Source: Undaria pinnatifida (lineage: Eukaryota > Sar > Phaeophyceae > Laminariales > Alariaceae). Taken from it: a stretch of 64,000 nucleotides of DNA. The stretch covers positions 5,964,651 to 6,028,650 of the forward strand of contig JABAKD010000017.1 of assembly GCA_012845835.1 (NCBI GenBank), in the 5' to 3' direction. Position 1 is the stretch's first letter. The number at the start of each line of letters is the position of its first letter. The notes below the pieces were generated by a model, which was not told the origin of the DNA, made no database searches, and was given only the letters and a program-made list of their open reading frames with translations. This document shows positions 56,465-64,000 of the stretch, piece by piece. A program made the position numbers and the translations under genes.

Positions 56465-58918
56465 GCAACTCTCTCTCCCCCCCCTCTCCCTCACGGCCTT
56501 GCGACTGACCTCGCCGTGTGTGTCTTCGTTGTAATAGGCGATCACGCAGGGGGACGTAGGTTCCGCGTCAATAAACTTCTCCACGTCCGCCTGATCACAG
56601 CGGAGCAGGTCCGATCAGGGCAGCACAAGAAGGGGCGGAGAGAACAAAATTGATCACACGTGGAGGGCGGTGGAGGTGGGGGCGAGGACGGATCAGACGC
56701 GGAGGGGGAAGAAGTAAAAAAGGATCTGCGGCGGCGGTGCGAGGCTATGGATCGTACCCCGTATGCGCGACACCTACTTCAACCCTGATGAGGGGACAAA
56801 ACGCAAGGAAATACAGCAGGAGCTTTCAACCGTCTCTCACCCCCCCCTCCAGAGAATACACCCTACCTGAACAACAAATCCTTGCAATACTCCCCCGAAA
56901 AAGTAGGTGAGGTTCGTGTGTGCGAGAGGGAAGTCTTCGACCCCCCCCCCGCCCCCGCCCCCCTTCCCCACTCGTACCAAACCCATCCCCATGTCAGCGA
57001 GGTCCGTGCGCGCGGGTGCTAAGTTGAGGTACCCGTATTCACCGTACCCCTTACCCCCCCTGCCACCGCCTCCGCCTCAAAAAAAACTCTGAACATGTCA
57101 CTGACTTCGGTGTGCGCACGTGCAGCATTCTCTTACCAATGCCCATTATAGCCCCTCCTCCCCCTCCACCCCCCCCCCCCTTCCACCTCCTACCACACCG
57201 GGCGGTGAGGTCCGTGTAAGTGGGTAAAGTTAATGGTTCCGCCCTTCTCGTAAATCTCTCGCGTACCCCGGGTACACACTAGAGTATGACCAAAACAACC
57301 AGATTTGGTACCCGGGTACACCAGAGTGTATACCCTACGTAACCGGGTACACACTCCAGTCTAGGTAAAACAGTCTAGTTGGTACTCGGGTGCACCAGAG
57401 CATATACTCATCCTACAAAACACCCCCACAAATCCACTGCCCACATTGGTGAGGTCCGTCTGCGCGGGTGCGGAGTCTCGGCAGCCTTACCAGCCGTACC
57501 CCCCTCCCATCCCTCCCCTTCACCTCCTACCAAACCTCTCAGCATGTCAGCGACGTCCGCGTTCACGGGTGAGGAGTCTCCGTACCCATACCCACCGTAC
57601 CACCCCGCCCCCCACGGCCTCCCCTCCCTCTCCTACCAACCCTGACCTTGTCGGTAATCGAGAGCAATTTCTTAAGGTCCCCATTCGCCAATCTCCCGGC
57701 GTACCCGGGTACGAGCTTGAGTATGACCAAACAAAAAAATGGTACACGAGTATCCCAGAGTATACACCCTACTGCGGTATACCGGGCACCCCACACTACA
57801 TACTGTACCAAAAGTATCCTAGCAAAAGCTCTCACCATGTCGGTGAGGTCCGTGTGCGCGGGTGCGGAGTCTCCGTACCCATACCCACCGTACCCCATCC
57901 CCCCACCCATGCCTCCCATCATTCCTGCCAAGCCAGGCATCATGTCCCCCATCCCCCCGTATCCCCCGCCGTATCCTCCTCCGTACCCTTCCCCCCCGTA
58001 CATGTCATAGCCAGCCATCATCTCTGGAACGGAAAGTAAGCGGTGCGCGAGGAGGGGGGCGGGGGGGTGGGGGGGGGCGGGGGTAGGTAGGATAAGATTG
58101 AAGCCTTGAGATTAACAATAAAATGTTGAGACAGTAACGGAAAAATTACTAGTTCACAAATTTAGGCTACCAACACCACCACCATCCCTACTCCCAATCC
58201 CTCCTAAAAATCCCTCCGCAGGACCTAGTTTGGAAGGATTCAATCGACACCATTAGCACCTCCATCACCGCCACCTCAACCTCAATCGCCAACCCCCGCC
58301 CCCCCTTTCCAAACCCCGCCGCAGGATCCCGTGAGTCAAACGGTTTACAGCCGCACCACCACCACCACCACCACTCCACCACCACCACCACCCCACCACC
58401 ACCACCACCCCACCACCACCACCACCATCACCATCGCCACGATCCCCACAGCACCTCCACCACCACCAAATCGATGCAATAAAAAATGCTTTCGAAGTCG
58501 TTTTCCATGACCAGCACCACCATTGATCATCCAGCACCACAACCAAGCCCATCACCACCACCGCCAACATACCTATACTGTACGACAACCCTTCAAACTT
58601 TCAAAGTCCACGTCATCATAGTGGCCGCAGACCGCCCGTACGGTCAGCCTCAGCAACAGCACCACCATCACCACCACACCAAAACCACCGAGAACAACAC
58701 CAACAACAACAACCACCGCCACCACCACCACCACCGCCCCAACCCCTCCACCCACGCCCCAACCCCCAACCCCCAGCTACCCTCTCTTAACGCCAGTCCC
58801 TCCTTGCAATCCAGGAGTTATTCTCACTTTCGAAGTCGATATCATCGTACTGGCCGCAAGCGGGCCGCACGGCCAGCCCCAGCAAGGCCACCGCCGCACG
58901 AGCAAGCTTCCCCGGCAT
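40960..58918 (-). CDS. Protein disulfide isomerase (b-b'-a'), 12 exons, complete
   Basis: Exons in coding order: 58918-58828, 58023-57836, 56590-56510, 56133-56064, 55662-55558, 53103-52967, 51253-51113, 49540-49397, 48209-48120, 47284-47159, 42192-42088, 41067-40960. All borders are GT/AG and phases agree, giving 1,386 nt and 461 residues. Signal peptide 1-22 (MPGKLARAAVALLGLAVRPA...); Gly/Met/Tyr-rich segment 32-82; thioredoxin-like b (about 94-180) and b' (about 180-319); acidic linker from exon 9 (DDGDDEADSD); catalytic a' with FYAPWCGHCKELKP (Cys375, Cys378) and cis-Pro in KSYPTL (Pro420). It should form and shuffle disulfides of secretory proteins in the ER. Odd: no N-terminal CGHC domain and no KDEL (ends PPVAAEA), so ER retention is uncertain. 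Start ATG is in GCACCATGCC and begins the signal peptide. Introns reach 5 kb and are repeat-filled. Confidence 0.93.
41668..41760 (-). repeat. Family R3 copy (PDI intron 11)
   Basis: GAGCCCCAAACCCCTTCCTA ... CAAGTAATTTT ... GGGTTTCTAGTTATAAAG, the inverse of the + copies elsewhere. Confidence 0.6.
41790..41995. repeat. AAAATCAC-type low-complexity tract (PDI intron 11)
   Basis: Degenerate CACAAAAATCACAAAAAT-like repeats with ATCACGA variants, A-rich on this strand. Non-coding intron DNA. Confidence 0.6.
42592..42627 (+). repeat. 36-bp poly-G run (PDI intron 10)
   Basis: Uninterrupted G run on the + strand, i.e. poly-C in the PDI sense strand. Similar runs occur at 9,071, 12,861, 48,071, 49,317, 54,820 and 54,940. 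Confidence 0.95.
42915..43318 (-). mobile_element. tRNA-derived SINE, copy C, split by a retro-insert
   Basis: Head (B box as GATTCGAGCTC region on this strand) at about 43,245-43,318, body to 43,057, then interrupted at TCTGGACAAGCCGT and resumed at 42,950-42,915 (ACTTTCCAGCTTC). Lies in PDI intron 10 in the same orientation as the gene. Confidence 0.8.
42951..43042 (+). mobile_element. 92-bp poly-A retro-insert with 14-bp target duplication
   Basis: TCTGGACAAGCCGT occurs at 42,937-42,950 and again at 43,043-43,056. Between them are about 58 bp of unique sequence and a tail of over 30 A. Exact target duplication plus poly-A is the signature of LINE-type target-primed insertion. A related body lies at 34,455-34,515. 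Confidence 0.9.
43660..43905. repeat. Part of the CTAGATCGT / TCCTTG satellite
   Basis: Contains a 53-bp tandem duplication (CGACCTGCAACAGGTCATC at 43,786 and 43,839) and units resembling the main block at 44,404. PDI intron 10. Confidence 0.65.
44074..44403. mobile_element. 330-bp TIR element, ACGCGTGCTACGATAGAG family
   Basis: ACGCGTGCTACGATAGAG at 44,074 faces its exact complement ending at 44,403. Internally a 73-bp segment (AAATTGAGGAACCTCAG ... GTGGTGCACCTCTCTATC) is tandemly duplicated (44,247-44,391). Related termini at 32,101, 45,086 (-), 48,962/49,227, 53,177 and 55,021. No coding capacity. It sits inside the satellite of PDI intron 10. Confidence 0.75.
44404..44925. repeat. About 62-bp satellite array, 8 or more units
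   Basis: Units of the form ATCTAGATCGTGATCTGTCC / GATGCGTGAATCCTTGGATA / CAAAGGATC, spaced about 60-64 bp. More units flank at 43,660-43,905, 45,097-45,140 and 46,715-46,890; a TIR-family relic (44,926-45,095) interrupts one unit precisely between ATCGTGA and CTGTCCGATG. PDI intron 10. Confidence 0.8.
45141..46714. other. PDI intron 10 interior, no further feature
   Basis: Unassigned intronic sequence. A segment at 45,530-45,560 (GGATCATGCAGTAGGGGCTG) resembles the repeat at 38,630 and 62,320. Minus-strand open frames here have no PDI homology and no need as exons because exons 10 and 11 join in frame. Confidence 0.4.
46880..47075 (+). mobile_element. SINE fragment, degenerate
   Basis: ACACCTGTGACCACG and the preceding G run match the SINE 3' body, with poorer similarity upstream (CGACGAGCAG). 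Lacks a clear head. Confidence 0.45.
48230..48480 (+). repeat. GGGTGGGTGC-type G-rich simple repeat (PDI intron 8)
   Basis: Degenerate GGGTGGGTGGGC / GGGGTGGG words; C-rich in the sense transcript just before the exon 9 acceptor. Another G-rich block precedes exon 10 (47,330-47,560). Confidence 0.7.
48536..48581 (-). pseudogene. Relic of PDI exon 9 (5' end) in intron 8
   Basis: Reads HPFHVEDTDQDNPLSQPP beside exon 9's PIHVEEMDQDNPMASA. The AG acceptor of exon 9 is lost here (GCTTTCAT). Located about 370 bp upstream of exon 9 in transcript order, separated by GGGTGGGT-type repeats. Confidence 0.75.
48962..49227. mobile_element. TIR element, ACGCGTGCTACGATAGAG family, diverged
   Basis: GACACGTCCTACGATAGAGG at the left and an inverted counterpart (CCTCCATCGAACCACGCGTC) at the right, 266 bp. 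Shares CTTCTGAGGGTGGTGGG and AAACTGATTTTTGAGG with 53,177 and 55,021. PDI intron 8. Confidence 0.6.
49550..49700. repeat. GAAAAC/GAGAAT hexanucleotide-like tract (PDI intron 7)
   Basis: AACGAAAACGAAA and GAATGAGAATGCGAATGAG words just upstream, in transcript order, of the exon 8 acceptor; pyrimidine-rich in the sense strand, so it could serve as a long polypyrimidine tract. Confidence 0.55.
50822..50877 (-). pseudogene. Relic of PDI exon 7 (3' end plus donor) in intron 7
   Basis: Reads LSYVVTEFDELIFLASRVQ, aligning with exon 7's LSYVVADFDDMISLASRFK, followed by an intact GT donor (CAG/GTTAGG). The 5' half of the exon is absent and the upstream frame stops. Lies 291 bp downstream of the exon 7 donor. 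Confidence 0.8.
52037..52143 (-). pseudogene. Relic 3 of PDI exon 6 (3' end plus donor)
   Basis: Matches exon 6 from KAVT to the donor (CTCAG/GTCGGT) with frameshifts; readable pieces include KAVTSRLVLL and EKIGLPDLT in different phases. Confidence 0.8.
52268..52372 (-). pseudogene. Relic 2 of PDI exon 6 (3' end plus donor)
   Basis: LAKAVTIVVGLFTG then a frameshift and GLPDLT, a stop, and an intact CTCAG/GTTGGT donor. Nonfunctional. Confidence 0.82.
52478..52580 (-). pseudogene. Relic 1 of PDI exon 6 (3' end plus donor)
   Basis: AVTPLLHLLTGESGIRYEE then IGLPELTVDAQ and donor CTCAG/GTTGGT, nearly the exon 6 sequence. The Lys codon before AVT is TAG. Best preserved of the three relics. Confidence 0.87.
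52598..52905 (-). mobile_element. tRNA-derived SINE, copy D
   Basis: Full-length, with B box and head at 52,840-52,905 and a T-rich 3' tail at about 52,598-52,612 (+ strand). It lies between exon 6 and its first relic in PDI intron 6, and so inserted into the duplicated region. Confidence 0.85.
53177..53490 (+). repeat. TIR-family / R3 composite (PDI intron 5)
   Basis: Begins CACGCTACGGTAGAGATACA and runs through CTTCTGAGGGTG and GGAGCTCTATC into an R3 block (CAACTTGAAACCCGCTTCTG ... GGGGCTCCAAAGGGGTTAA). Shows that R3 may be internal to the TIR family. Confidence 0.55.
53530..54660. repeat. Low-complexity intron DNA: (TCC)n, TCCCAATCCCGA and CAG repeats
   Basis: CCTCCTCCTCCT at 53,780, a hexanucleotide-like CCCAATCCCGAT array at 54,140-54,350, and CAGCAGCAG at 54,410-54,535. 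Open frames here are repeat artefacts. PDI intron 5. Confidence 0.6.
54620..54960 (+). repeat. About 120-bp tandem repeat, three units with poly-G (PDI intron 5)
   Basis: CATAAAYCTGTAAAMTGC, TGGACATTCTGT-type, TGCTGTGATTTTCTGG and a G run recur at about 54,640, 54,755 and 54,880. Confidence 0.75.
55021..55145 (+). repeat. TIR-family relic (PDI intron 5)
   Basis: CACATGCTACCGGTAGAGGT, CTTCTGAGGGTGGTGG and ACAAAAACGGATTTTTGAG match the left part of 48,962-49,227. Confidence 0.55.
56160..56465. repeat. CAG/AAC/ACC trinucleotide tract (PDI intron 3)
   Basis: A 300-bp tract ending in (ACC)n (56,395-56,440) then (AAC)n. Opposing open frames of poly-Asn/Thr and poly-Val are artefacts. Confidence 0.85.
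56905..57605 (-). pseudogene. Array of about six relics of PDI exon 2 (3' end plus donor) in intron 2
   Basis: Copies end near 57,543, 57,445, 57,205, 57,095, 56,991 and 56,905. Readings against exon 2 (GYGYGDSAPAHTDLTDM): YGYGDSSPVNADVADM, DSAPAQTDLTNV, TLPTYTDLTA, ARAHTEVSDM, LAPARTDLADM and LAHTNLT. Donors are altered in several (CTGAGA instead of GTGAGA at 57,543). Intron-derived CCGGGTACAC / AGAGTATGACCAAA blocks between them repeat too (57,258-57,425 and 57,700-57,815). Confidence 0.8.
58170..58480. repeat. (CCA)n-rich tract (PDI intron 1)
   Basis: CCACCACCACC arrays at 58,350-58,440, with another at 58,660-58,735. Separates the exon 1 relics. Confidence 0.85.
58483..58515 (-). pseudogene. 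Second relic of PDI exon 1 (3' end)
   Basis: VMENDFES aligned with exon 1's DDIDFES; the donor is GC rather than GT. Confidence 0.55.
58598..58662 (-). pseudogene. Relic of PDI exon 1 (signal peptide 3' part plus donor)
   Basis: LLLRLTVRAVCGHYDDVDFES against exon 1 ALLGLAVRPACGQYDDIDFE. The GT donor is kept in the same phase (GAAA/GTTTGA) and an in-frame ATG lies just upstream (MVVLLLRLTV), so use as an alternative first exon cannot be excluded. Confidence 0.75.
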
Positions 58919-59504
58919 GGTGCTACCCTCGATGTAGGACAGACGCTGCCTTGCGGACGAAGGCGGGGGTGCAACACCGTTGTACCCGCGCGGGGGGAAG
59001 AGGGGGCGGGCAGGCACACAGACACATCGAACATGAGAACAGCCATTCCACTCTCGTGTGGTGCTGCGTTGCTGTGCCGGTATTCGTAAGGATAGCATAG
59101 TCACCGAGCCGAGCTGCATCCTTCACGGGGACACACGCACCCCGTGGTCCGCGCGGTCGAAGGCGTAAGAATGAACGTAGGGAATCTGGGGGTTTGTGGA
59201 GCGGAAAAATCAACAAAGTTCTAGATCCATGAAGCTTCTTAACAAATGTCACACAGAGCTTGCAAATTACGAGCTTCGACGATCTCCTCGATCTCAGAGC
59301 TCATGTGTGCGTCCTTGTACAAATTTCAACAAGCAGTTCAAAATGGGAAAAGGGCCATGCGGGAGGTTAACATCAGATGGCATTTGCCTAACGCCTTTAT
59401 AGCTGGAAACCCTCTTTTGCAGACAAAACTATTCGGAAATAGTATGAGGAAAGGTTTTGGGATCCTACAGGGGTTAAGTACGATTTGGTACCGTGTATAG
59501 GAAC
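58919..59504. other. Upstream of the PDI gene: presumed promoter and 5' UTR
   Basis: Divergent R1 fragment at 59,228-59,320 and an R3 copy at 59,390-59,478. No TATA-like element or transcription start can be assigned reliably. Confidence 0.35.
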
Positions 59505-59815
59505 CGGTCGCCCCGGTGGCGTATCAGGTTATCCTCGAGCCTGGTATAGGTCAGTTTCGTGAGTTCGAGCACCGCCGATTGCATACTCGTATATATTCGT
59601 TGGGACTTTTTCTTGCGCACAATTTGACTTGCGGAAAGCGCGAGAGCGTGAGATAGCAACACTCGATGAAGAATCGACGAGCAATGGGATTGCTGAACCC
59701 TATGCGCGATAAAAAATCCAAGGCAAGAACCAGGGGGGAGAAGGGACGGCACCTGTGACCACGGGCTTGTCCAGAAGCTGGAAAGTAGAAGTGTGAAGAA
59801 GAAAAAAGTAAAAAA
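59505..59815 (+). mobile_element. tRNA-derived SINE, copy E
   Basis: Head GTCGCCCCGGTGGCGTATC, B box GTTCGAGC, same body and an A-rich tail (AGTAAAAAAAATAGG). Directly follows the R3 copy. Confidence 0.85.
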
Positions 59816-60212
59816 AATAGGAACACAATAGACGGCAGCTCAATGCTCGTATTCACACGTCCAATATCAAACGCGTACGTACACGATTCATAGATTGGCC
59901 CAGCACAAAACTGCATCCGCATCTTCGGAAGGGACAAACATCGCGGAAGCTGATGCAAATGTAAAAGGGCTGCGGACGAATTCCTCGTACAAAATACGAG
60001 TACGACATGTGAACGAGTTCCTTTCATTGCCCGGTTTGGCTGACAACCCATTTTCATCTGTTCACCTAAGGCTTCATCTTTGAACATTTATTGGCCACGT
60101 GTCACGAGGGGCGGAAGGACGGCGGCCGGTTGCCGAGAAAGCGATCCCCCACAGGCCCGAAAACAAAGCCCGATGGGGCAGCAAGCTTACACCGACATGT
60201 ACCGGTATGTAC

Positions 60213-60419
60213 TACAGCAGTCGTGGTCGCGCGTTAGTGCTGTACCAGGTGCCTTCTAGTGCCGAGCGCCAGGTAAGTGCGGTGAAATTGTTTGTCGCGA
60301 TCTCGCCCTACAGAGTACCGCGCCACCCCGGGAGAGTCCGGGGTCCGACTTTGTTTACGTAGTGTGGGTGTTGCTATGTGGCAAGGCAACGCACTAAATG
60401 AGGGACCACGACTGCTGTA
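60213..60419. mobile_element. 207-bp hairpin MITE-like element
   Basis: TACAGCAGTCGTGGTC at 60,213-60,228 is the exact complement of 60,404-60,419, with weaker pairing inward (TTAGTGC / GCACTAAA). Related half-sites occur at 60,905 and 63,775. Confidence 0.55.
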
Positions 60420-62309
60420 AGGCTGCTGTTTGCCCAAGGGCTATCTATGCACGTGCTCGTACGAGTAGGCCTTCTGGCAATATCCTTCCTTTGCCTCCTG
60501 CTGGTGAAAAGAGAGAGCAAAATGTACACTGGTACCTGGTATTGATGGTCTACAAGCCAGTTTAGTGGCACCGGAGTCACTTTGTGTACTACGGTTACGA
60601 GATGTTTTACAGCTACGACTCGTATTTTATACCACGCAACGTGTCCAAGTCTCTTGCCATTTTGACTTGGGTGGTAGGGTTAGGCATGTCTGTCTCCTAG
60701 ATTGTGGCCACAGAGCTGGAACCTCTCTGCGATGAAGAAACAGCAGGGACACTGGTTGTGCTTGATGGGCGGAAAGCGCGAAAAGACCACGCGGCAAAGA
60801 GCAGGGCCAGACGGCCGGCTACGCTACGATCGGACGGACTTGCCAAAAACAACAGCGCACCATATCTCAAGATCACAGCACAAAGCAGTGCTGCAGAGCA
60901 GCAGTCGTGGTCTGCGCACTTTCGCGGCCAGCGTTAGCGTTTGAAGGCTCCCCAGCAAGCAATCCCAAGCAGGAGTACCAACAGCACTTCGGGGTACTTA
61001 CTGCATGCTAGCTATGCTACACGGCGAAGTTAAGTTGTCAACTGACCGTGGGCCGTGGTATGCCCTACGTCTTGAAAGCACAGGCAGTATTGAGCCTGCT
61101 TGGACATGCTTTGCTCTCTACACTACACGCTACGCGAGCCTGCTACTCTACTGCAGAAGCATCTTCGAATACCTTCCAAGGCGGCTTCAAACACATAACC
61201 AGCTACGGCAACTCCCGCCTGAACCTAGGGTGGGGGGAAGGCGGAGGGTGATGCAACTCGAGAAGCAAATATGTCATGTCCTACGGTAGGGAGGAGCATA
61301 CCTTTCGCTGTGCTTCCGAGAAGCCGTTCGGCGAAATCCTGTGTGTGGGCCACATGGTTTCGGAGCGGAGGAATAACGAATAACAAAATGAGGGTTTCCA
61401 GTATGTGTGTTGGTATGTTTGTCTCGGAGATCAATATTCCAATTCGTCGCTGATCCACGTAAGCTTGCACCAGCGCCACTTAGTGCCCTCTAGAGATCGG
61501 TCAACAACCTGGACACGCGGATCATGATGACGCTAGCGAGATGTGCAGGGCTCTTTATCTCCTTGGTGGTCACCACTCAGCCGGCGAGGTGAGGTTAGAG
61601 TGCTGCCTGGCTGTCACTGGCGCTTAGGTCAACATGGTTCATGACGCCCCAAGTCTTGGCGCTGTTGACGGCTTCAAGAGGACAGCAGCAGGCAGCAGTA
61701 GCCGGGCTGTAACTGGGCTATTGCTGAGTCAAGCATCCCATTGCCGCGGGGCGGTGCATCCTGTACCAACTTCGGAAGCATTGTCTAGCTGGGGTCGGAT
61801 GTCTGCGTACTCTAATATTCATGTTTTTGGTCGTTGAGTTGCTGTGGCTCTGCGTCGACCGAGGTTCCACTTGGTTGCCTTGAGGACCTCACAGAGGTAA
61901 GAGATCAGAGATCAACGAGATAGCAGAGATGGTGGGGACCCAGGTACCAATGGAAATGCCACGTCATCGGGGGTGCTCGGAAACGAGACCCCTGCCATAT
62001 ATGGAAGGATAGAATATCGTGCAGGGAGACAGCACCTTCAAACCCCTTGAAGTTCAAACTTACCTGGACTTCCACCAAACTACTAATTTTTAGTGTACAA
62101 CGCCGGGGCCCTATCGTAAACCCTTGATGTGCTCGTACGAGCAAGAGGGGGGGGGGGGGGGGGCAGCAGTAGTTGAACAATTTGAACCCCAACATCTCAC
62201 GCACAAACAACGGGAGAGTGGAAACGCCAAGTGATGCGTCTGTGGAAAAATCTCGACGAGGTTATTCCTAAGCCGTCGTTCTCGTTGTGGGTTGACGGGA
62301 AACTTGTCA
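60420..62309. other. No recognisable gene
   Basis: A segment at 60,690-60,760 (TGTCTCCTAGATTGTGGCCACAG-like, CACTGGTTGTGCT) also occurs at 41,405-41,480, a small dispersed family. Otherwise no structure recognised. Confidence 0.35.
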
Positions 62310-62545
62310 GGGCTGCAGCAGTAGATCACGCAGCAGCTAGCGCTGAGCCGAGGTCTGGGTATTAACCCATTTAGAGCCCCCGAACCCCTCCCCATACTAA
62401 ACCCAAGTAATTTCGTCCCCAAAACGGGTTTCCAGTTGTAAAGGAAAAACAGAGTGAAGTACTCTCACAGCACAGGCGTCGAAGCTGCCTGTACTGCCGG
62501 TTTCGTAGCCTAGTAAACCGCCTTTCCATATAGTACAAAAACCCA
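62310..62545 (+). repeat. Dispersed repeat, copy without MITE; includes R3 (-)
   Basis: Counterpart of 38,620-38,767 plus 39,161-39,195: CTCACAGCACAGGCGTCGAA, CTGCCTGTACTG, GTAAACCG, then directly TTTCCATATAGTACAAAAAC. An R3 copy (62,362-62,445) lies between its two parts. Confidence 0.7.
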
Positions 62546-64000
62546 AATATCCTACGTAATGATAGGATACTAAATGTCAGCTGTGCAGAACGCTGCTGGG
62601 TGCTGCTGTGCTGAGGTTTCTGTGTGTGCTGAGAGTTCTGGTTCGCAGTGCTGATGCAGTAGCTCGATTCAAGGAGTGGTTTATTGTCTTTTATTACTGT
62701 CGCCGTGTGAGAGGCTGGGGAGAAAACACGACGGACGACATGTATGTTCGCGTGCTCCCTGCTCGCCACGTCCTCACAGCTTGCTTGTGAATCTACCCGC
62801 TCCAACCACCCATCTCTTACTCTTTAGCTCCTAACCTCCATCCTGTGCCGCTCTATCCACTGGCCCGGTGCCCTACTATTAATAGCCATCCCTCAGCTCC
62901 ACCCTGGGCCATGTCCGCTACGAGAGACTAGTGCTACCAAAAGAGACCAGGGTGATCTTCCCATTCAAATTTGACACCACTCTGTTTTCAGTAAAAATTC
63001 AAACATCCTCCTATTCAAATCCATCTGGTGCATCTTCATAGACCTCACCTAGAGACTGCTGTTGATTGGTCTACAGCTGCACTGACTAGCTCTCTCCTGG
63101 CCCTACCCCCTCGTACCTCCAGAGCTAGACCTGGAAGAAACACCTTCAATCATTCCCACGTTGCCACAACTCCCCTTTACCCTAGACAAGCATCCCAATA
63201 TTTCCAGCTGAAACCCGCTTGTTTCTCATACTAATTCTGAATGAAACCAAGTTGTCCATACTAACAGCTAGAGAAAACCAATCTCACACCACCTATTGAG
63301 CCGTCCTTGCGCTGCAAAGATCCTGACCATGGATACTCGTACCCACCCCCTGCTTTTTTTCAAGTTAACAAAACGAGCACCACAGCTATAAGGTCAAGTA
63401 TTTCGTCGAAACTCACCTTTGCAAGCGGTCTGCATTGCCCCTTCCACGTTTTTACGGGGTGTGTATGTCCATGAAGGGTTTAGGTCGACGACGTCCCTCA
63501 GTGTTTCGGAGGAGATTGGTTCCGACATTACCCCTACGGCGTGCGTTGTCTTGCGTGTTTATACCGTAGGCATTCCGGGTACCTCGTGCCCGGTGCGCAG
63601 TGCAGACGTTCCGCTCCATGCTTCTGGGTTTACAGCAGCAGTGGCTCCTTTATAGTTCGGGTATGTGCTACTCCGCGACTGCCTCTGCTGGTTGTTCCCA
63701 TGTTGTTTGCGTATGTGCCCAGTGATTTCAAAGGCACTAAAGCGGGCAACCCGCACTAATCAACCCACCCAATGGAGGGACCACTACTGTTGTATTGTCG
63801 TGTTGTCCTCTCACCTCTCACGTCTCTCAACAGAGTCCATGCGGCAGATAGGTTTGACGCTGCTATCGGCGGTCTACTATTGTTGTTGTTCTCACATTAA
63901 CTCGCATCATCATGTCCGTGGTCACGAGACAGGCTCCAGTAACTCTGGAGTGGAGGAATACCCCCGGGAAAAACACACACACACAAACAAAACCAAAAGT
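62546..64000. other. No recognisable gene; R1 fragment
   Basis: A diverged R1 fragment lies at about 63,375-63,505 (ATTTCGTCGAAACTCACCTT). The last 30 bases contain (CA)n. No coding region supported. Confidence 0.35.

Noticed and set aside
56150-56653. Poly-Asn/Thr protein (+) or poly-Val/Gly membrane protein (-)
   Set aside because: Both come from CAG/AAC/ACC trinucleotide tracts within PDI intron 3; only 56,510-56,590 is real coding (exon 3).

Overview
The window is nuclear eukaryotic DNA, most likely from a brown alga (Phaeophyceae, Ectocarpus-like). Three things point there. Two long single-exon reading frames consist of EsV-1-7 repeats (C-x4-C-x16-C-x2-H), a family expanded in brown algae. 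A secretory-pathway gene has 12 short exons and introns of up to about 5 kb. Short interstitial TTAGGG-type (CCCTAA) blocks occur inside a minisatellite. The sequence is gene-poor and very repeat-rich; no rRNA gene, functional tRNA gene, operon or CRISPR array was found.

Layout. 1-14,700: repeats only, comprising two tRNA-derived SINE families, tandem duplications, a 1.5-kb terminal-inverted-repeat element and dispersed families. 14,700-17,730 (+): exons of an unrecognised Cys-containing protein whose introns are filled with tandem repeats. 17,730-22,980 (+): a decayed Helitron (N-terminal region, HUH Rep, PIF1-type helicase) followed by an Asn-rich OTU-protease ORF. 23,000-26,100: repeats. 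26,235-27,746 (+): an EsV-1-7 pseudogene; 30,258-31,637 (+): its intact 459-residue paralogue. 31,700-40,900: repeats, including a GTGGAAGCTTTC minisatellite and a 393-bp MITE whose empty-site counterpart is also in the window. 40,960-58,918 (-): a complete protein disulfide isomerase (PDI) gene of 461 codons. 59,000-64,000: repeats and upstream sequence of the PDI gene.

The PDI gene is the most informative locus. All 12 exons join in frame with GT/AG borders. The protein has a signal peptide, a Gly/Met/Tyr-rich N-terminal segment where the first catalytic thioredoxin domain would normally be, b and b' domains, an acidic linker and one CGHC a' domain, and it ends without KDEL. Several introns hold decayed copies of the neighbouring exon, and only of the end bordering that intron: the 3' ends of exons 1, 2, 6 and 7 with their donor sites, and the 5' end of exon 9. 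The relics are spaced about 90-300 bp apart and separated by simple repeats. This suggests the introns grew by tandem duplication of exon-intron junctions and is the main candidate for something undescribed.

The host genes show no functional linkage to each other. The PDI would act in the endoplasmic reticulum; EsV-1-7 proteins are presumed metal-binding, probably regulatory, factors; everything else is mobile or satellite DNA. Names rest on motif recognition by eye, without any database search.
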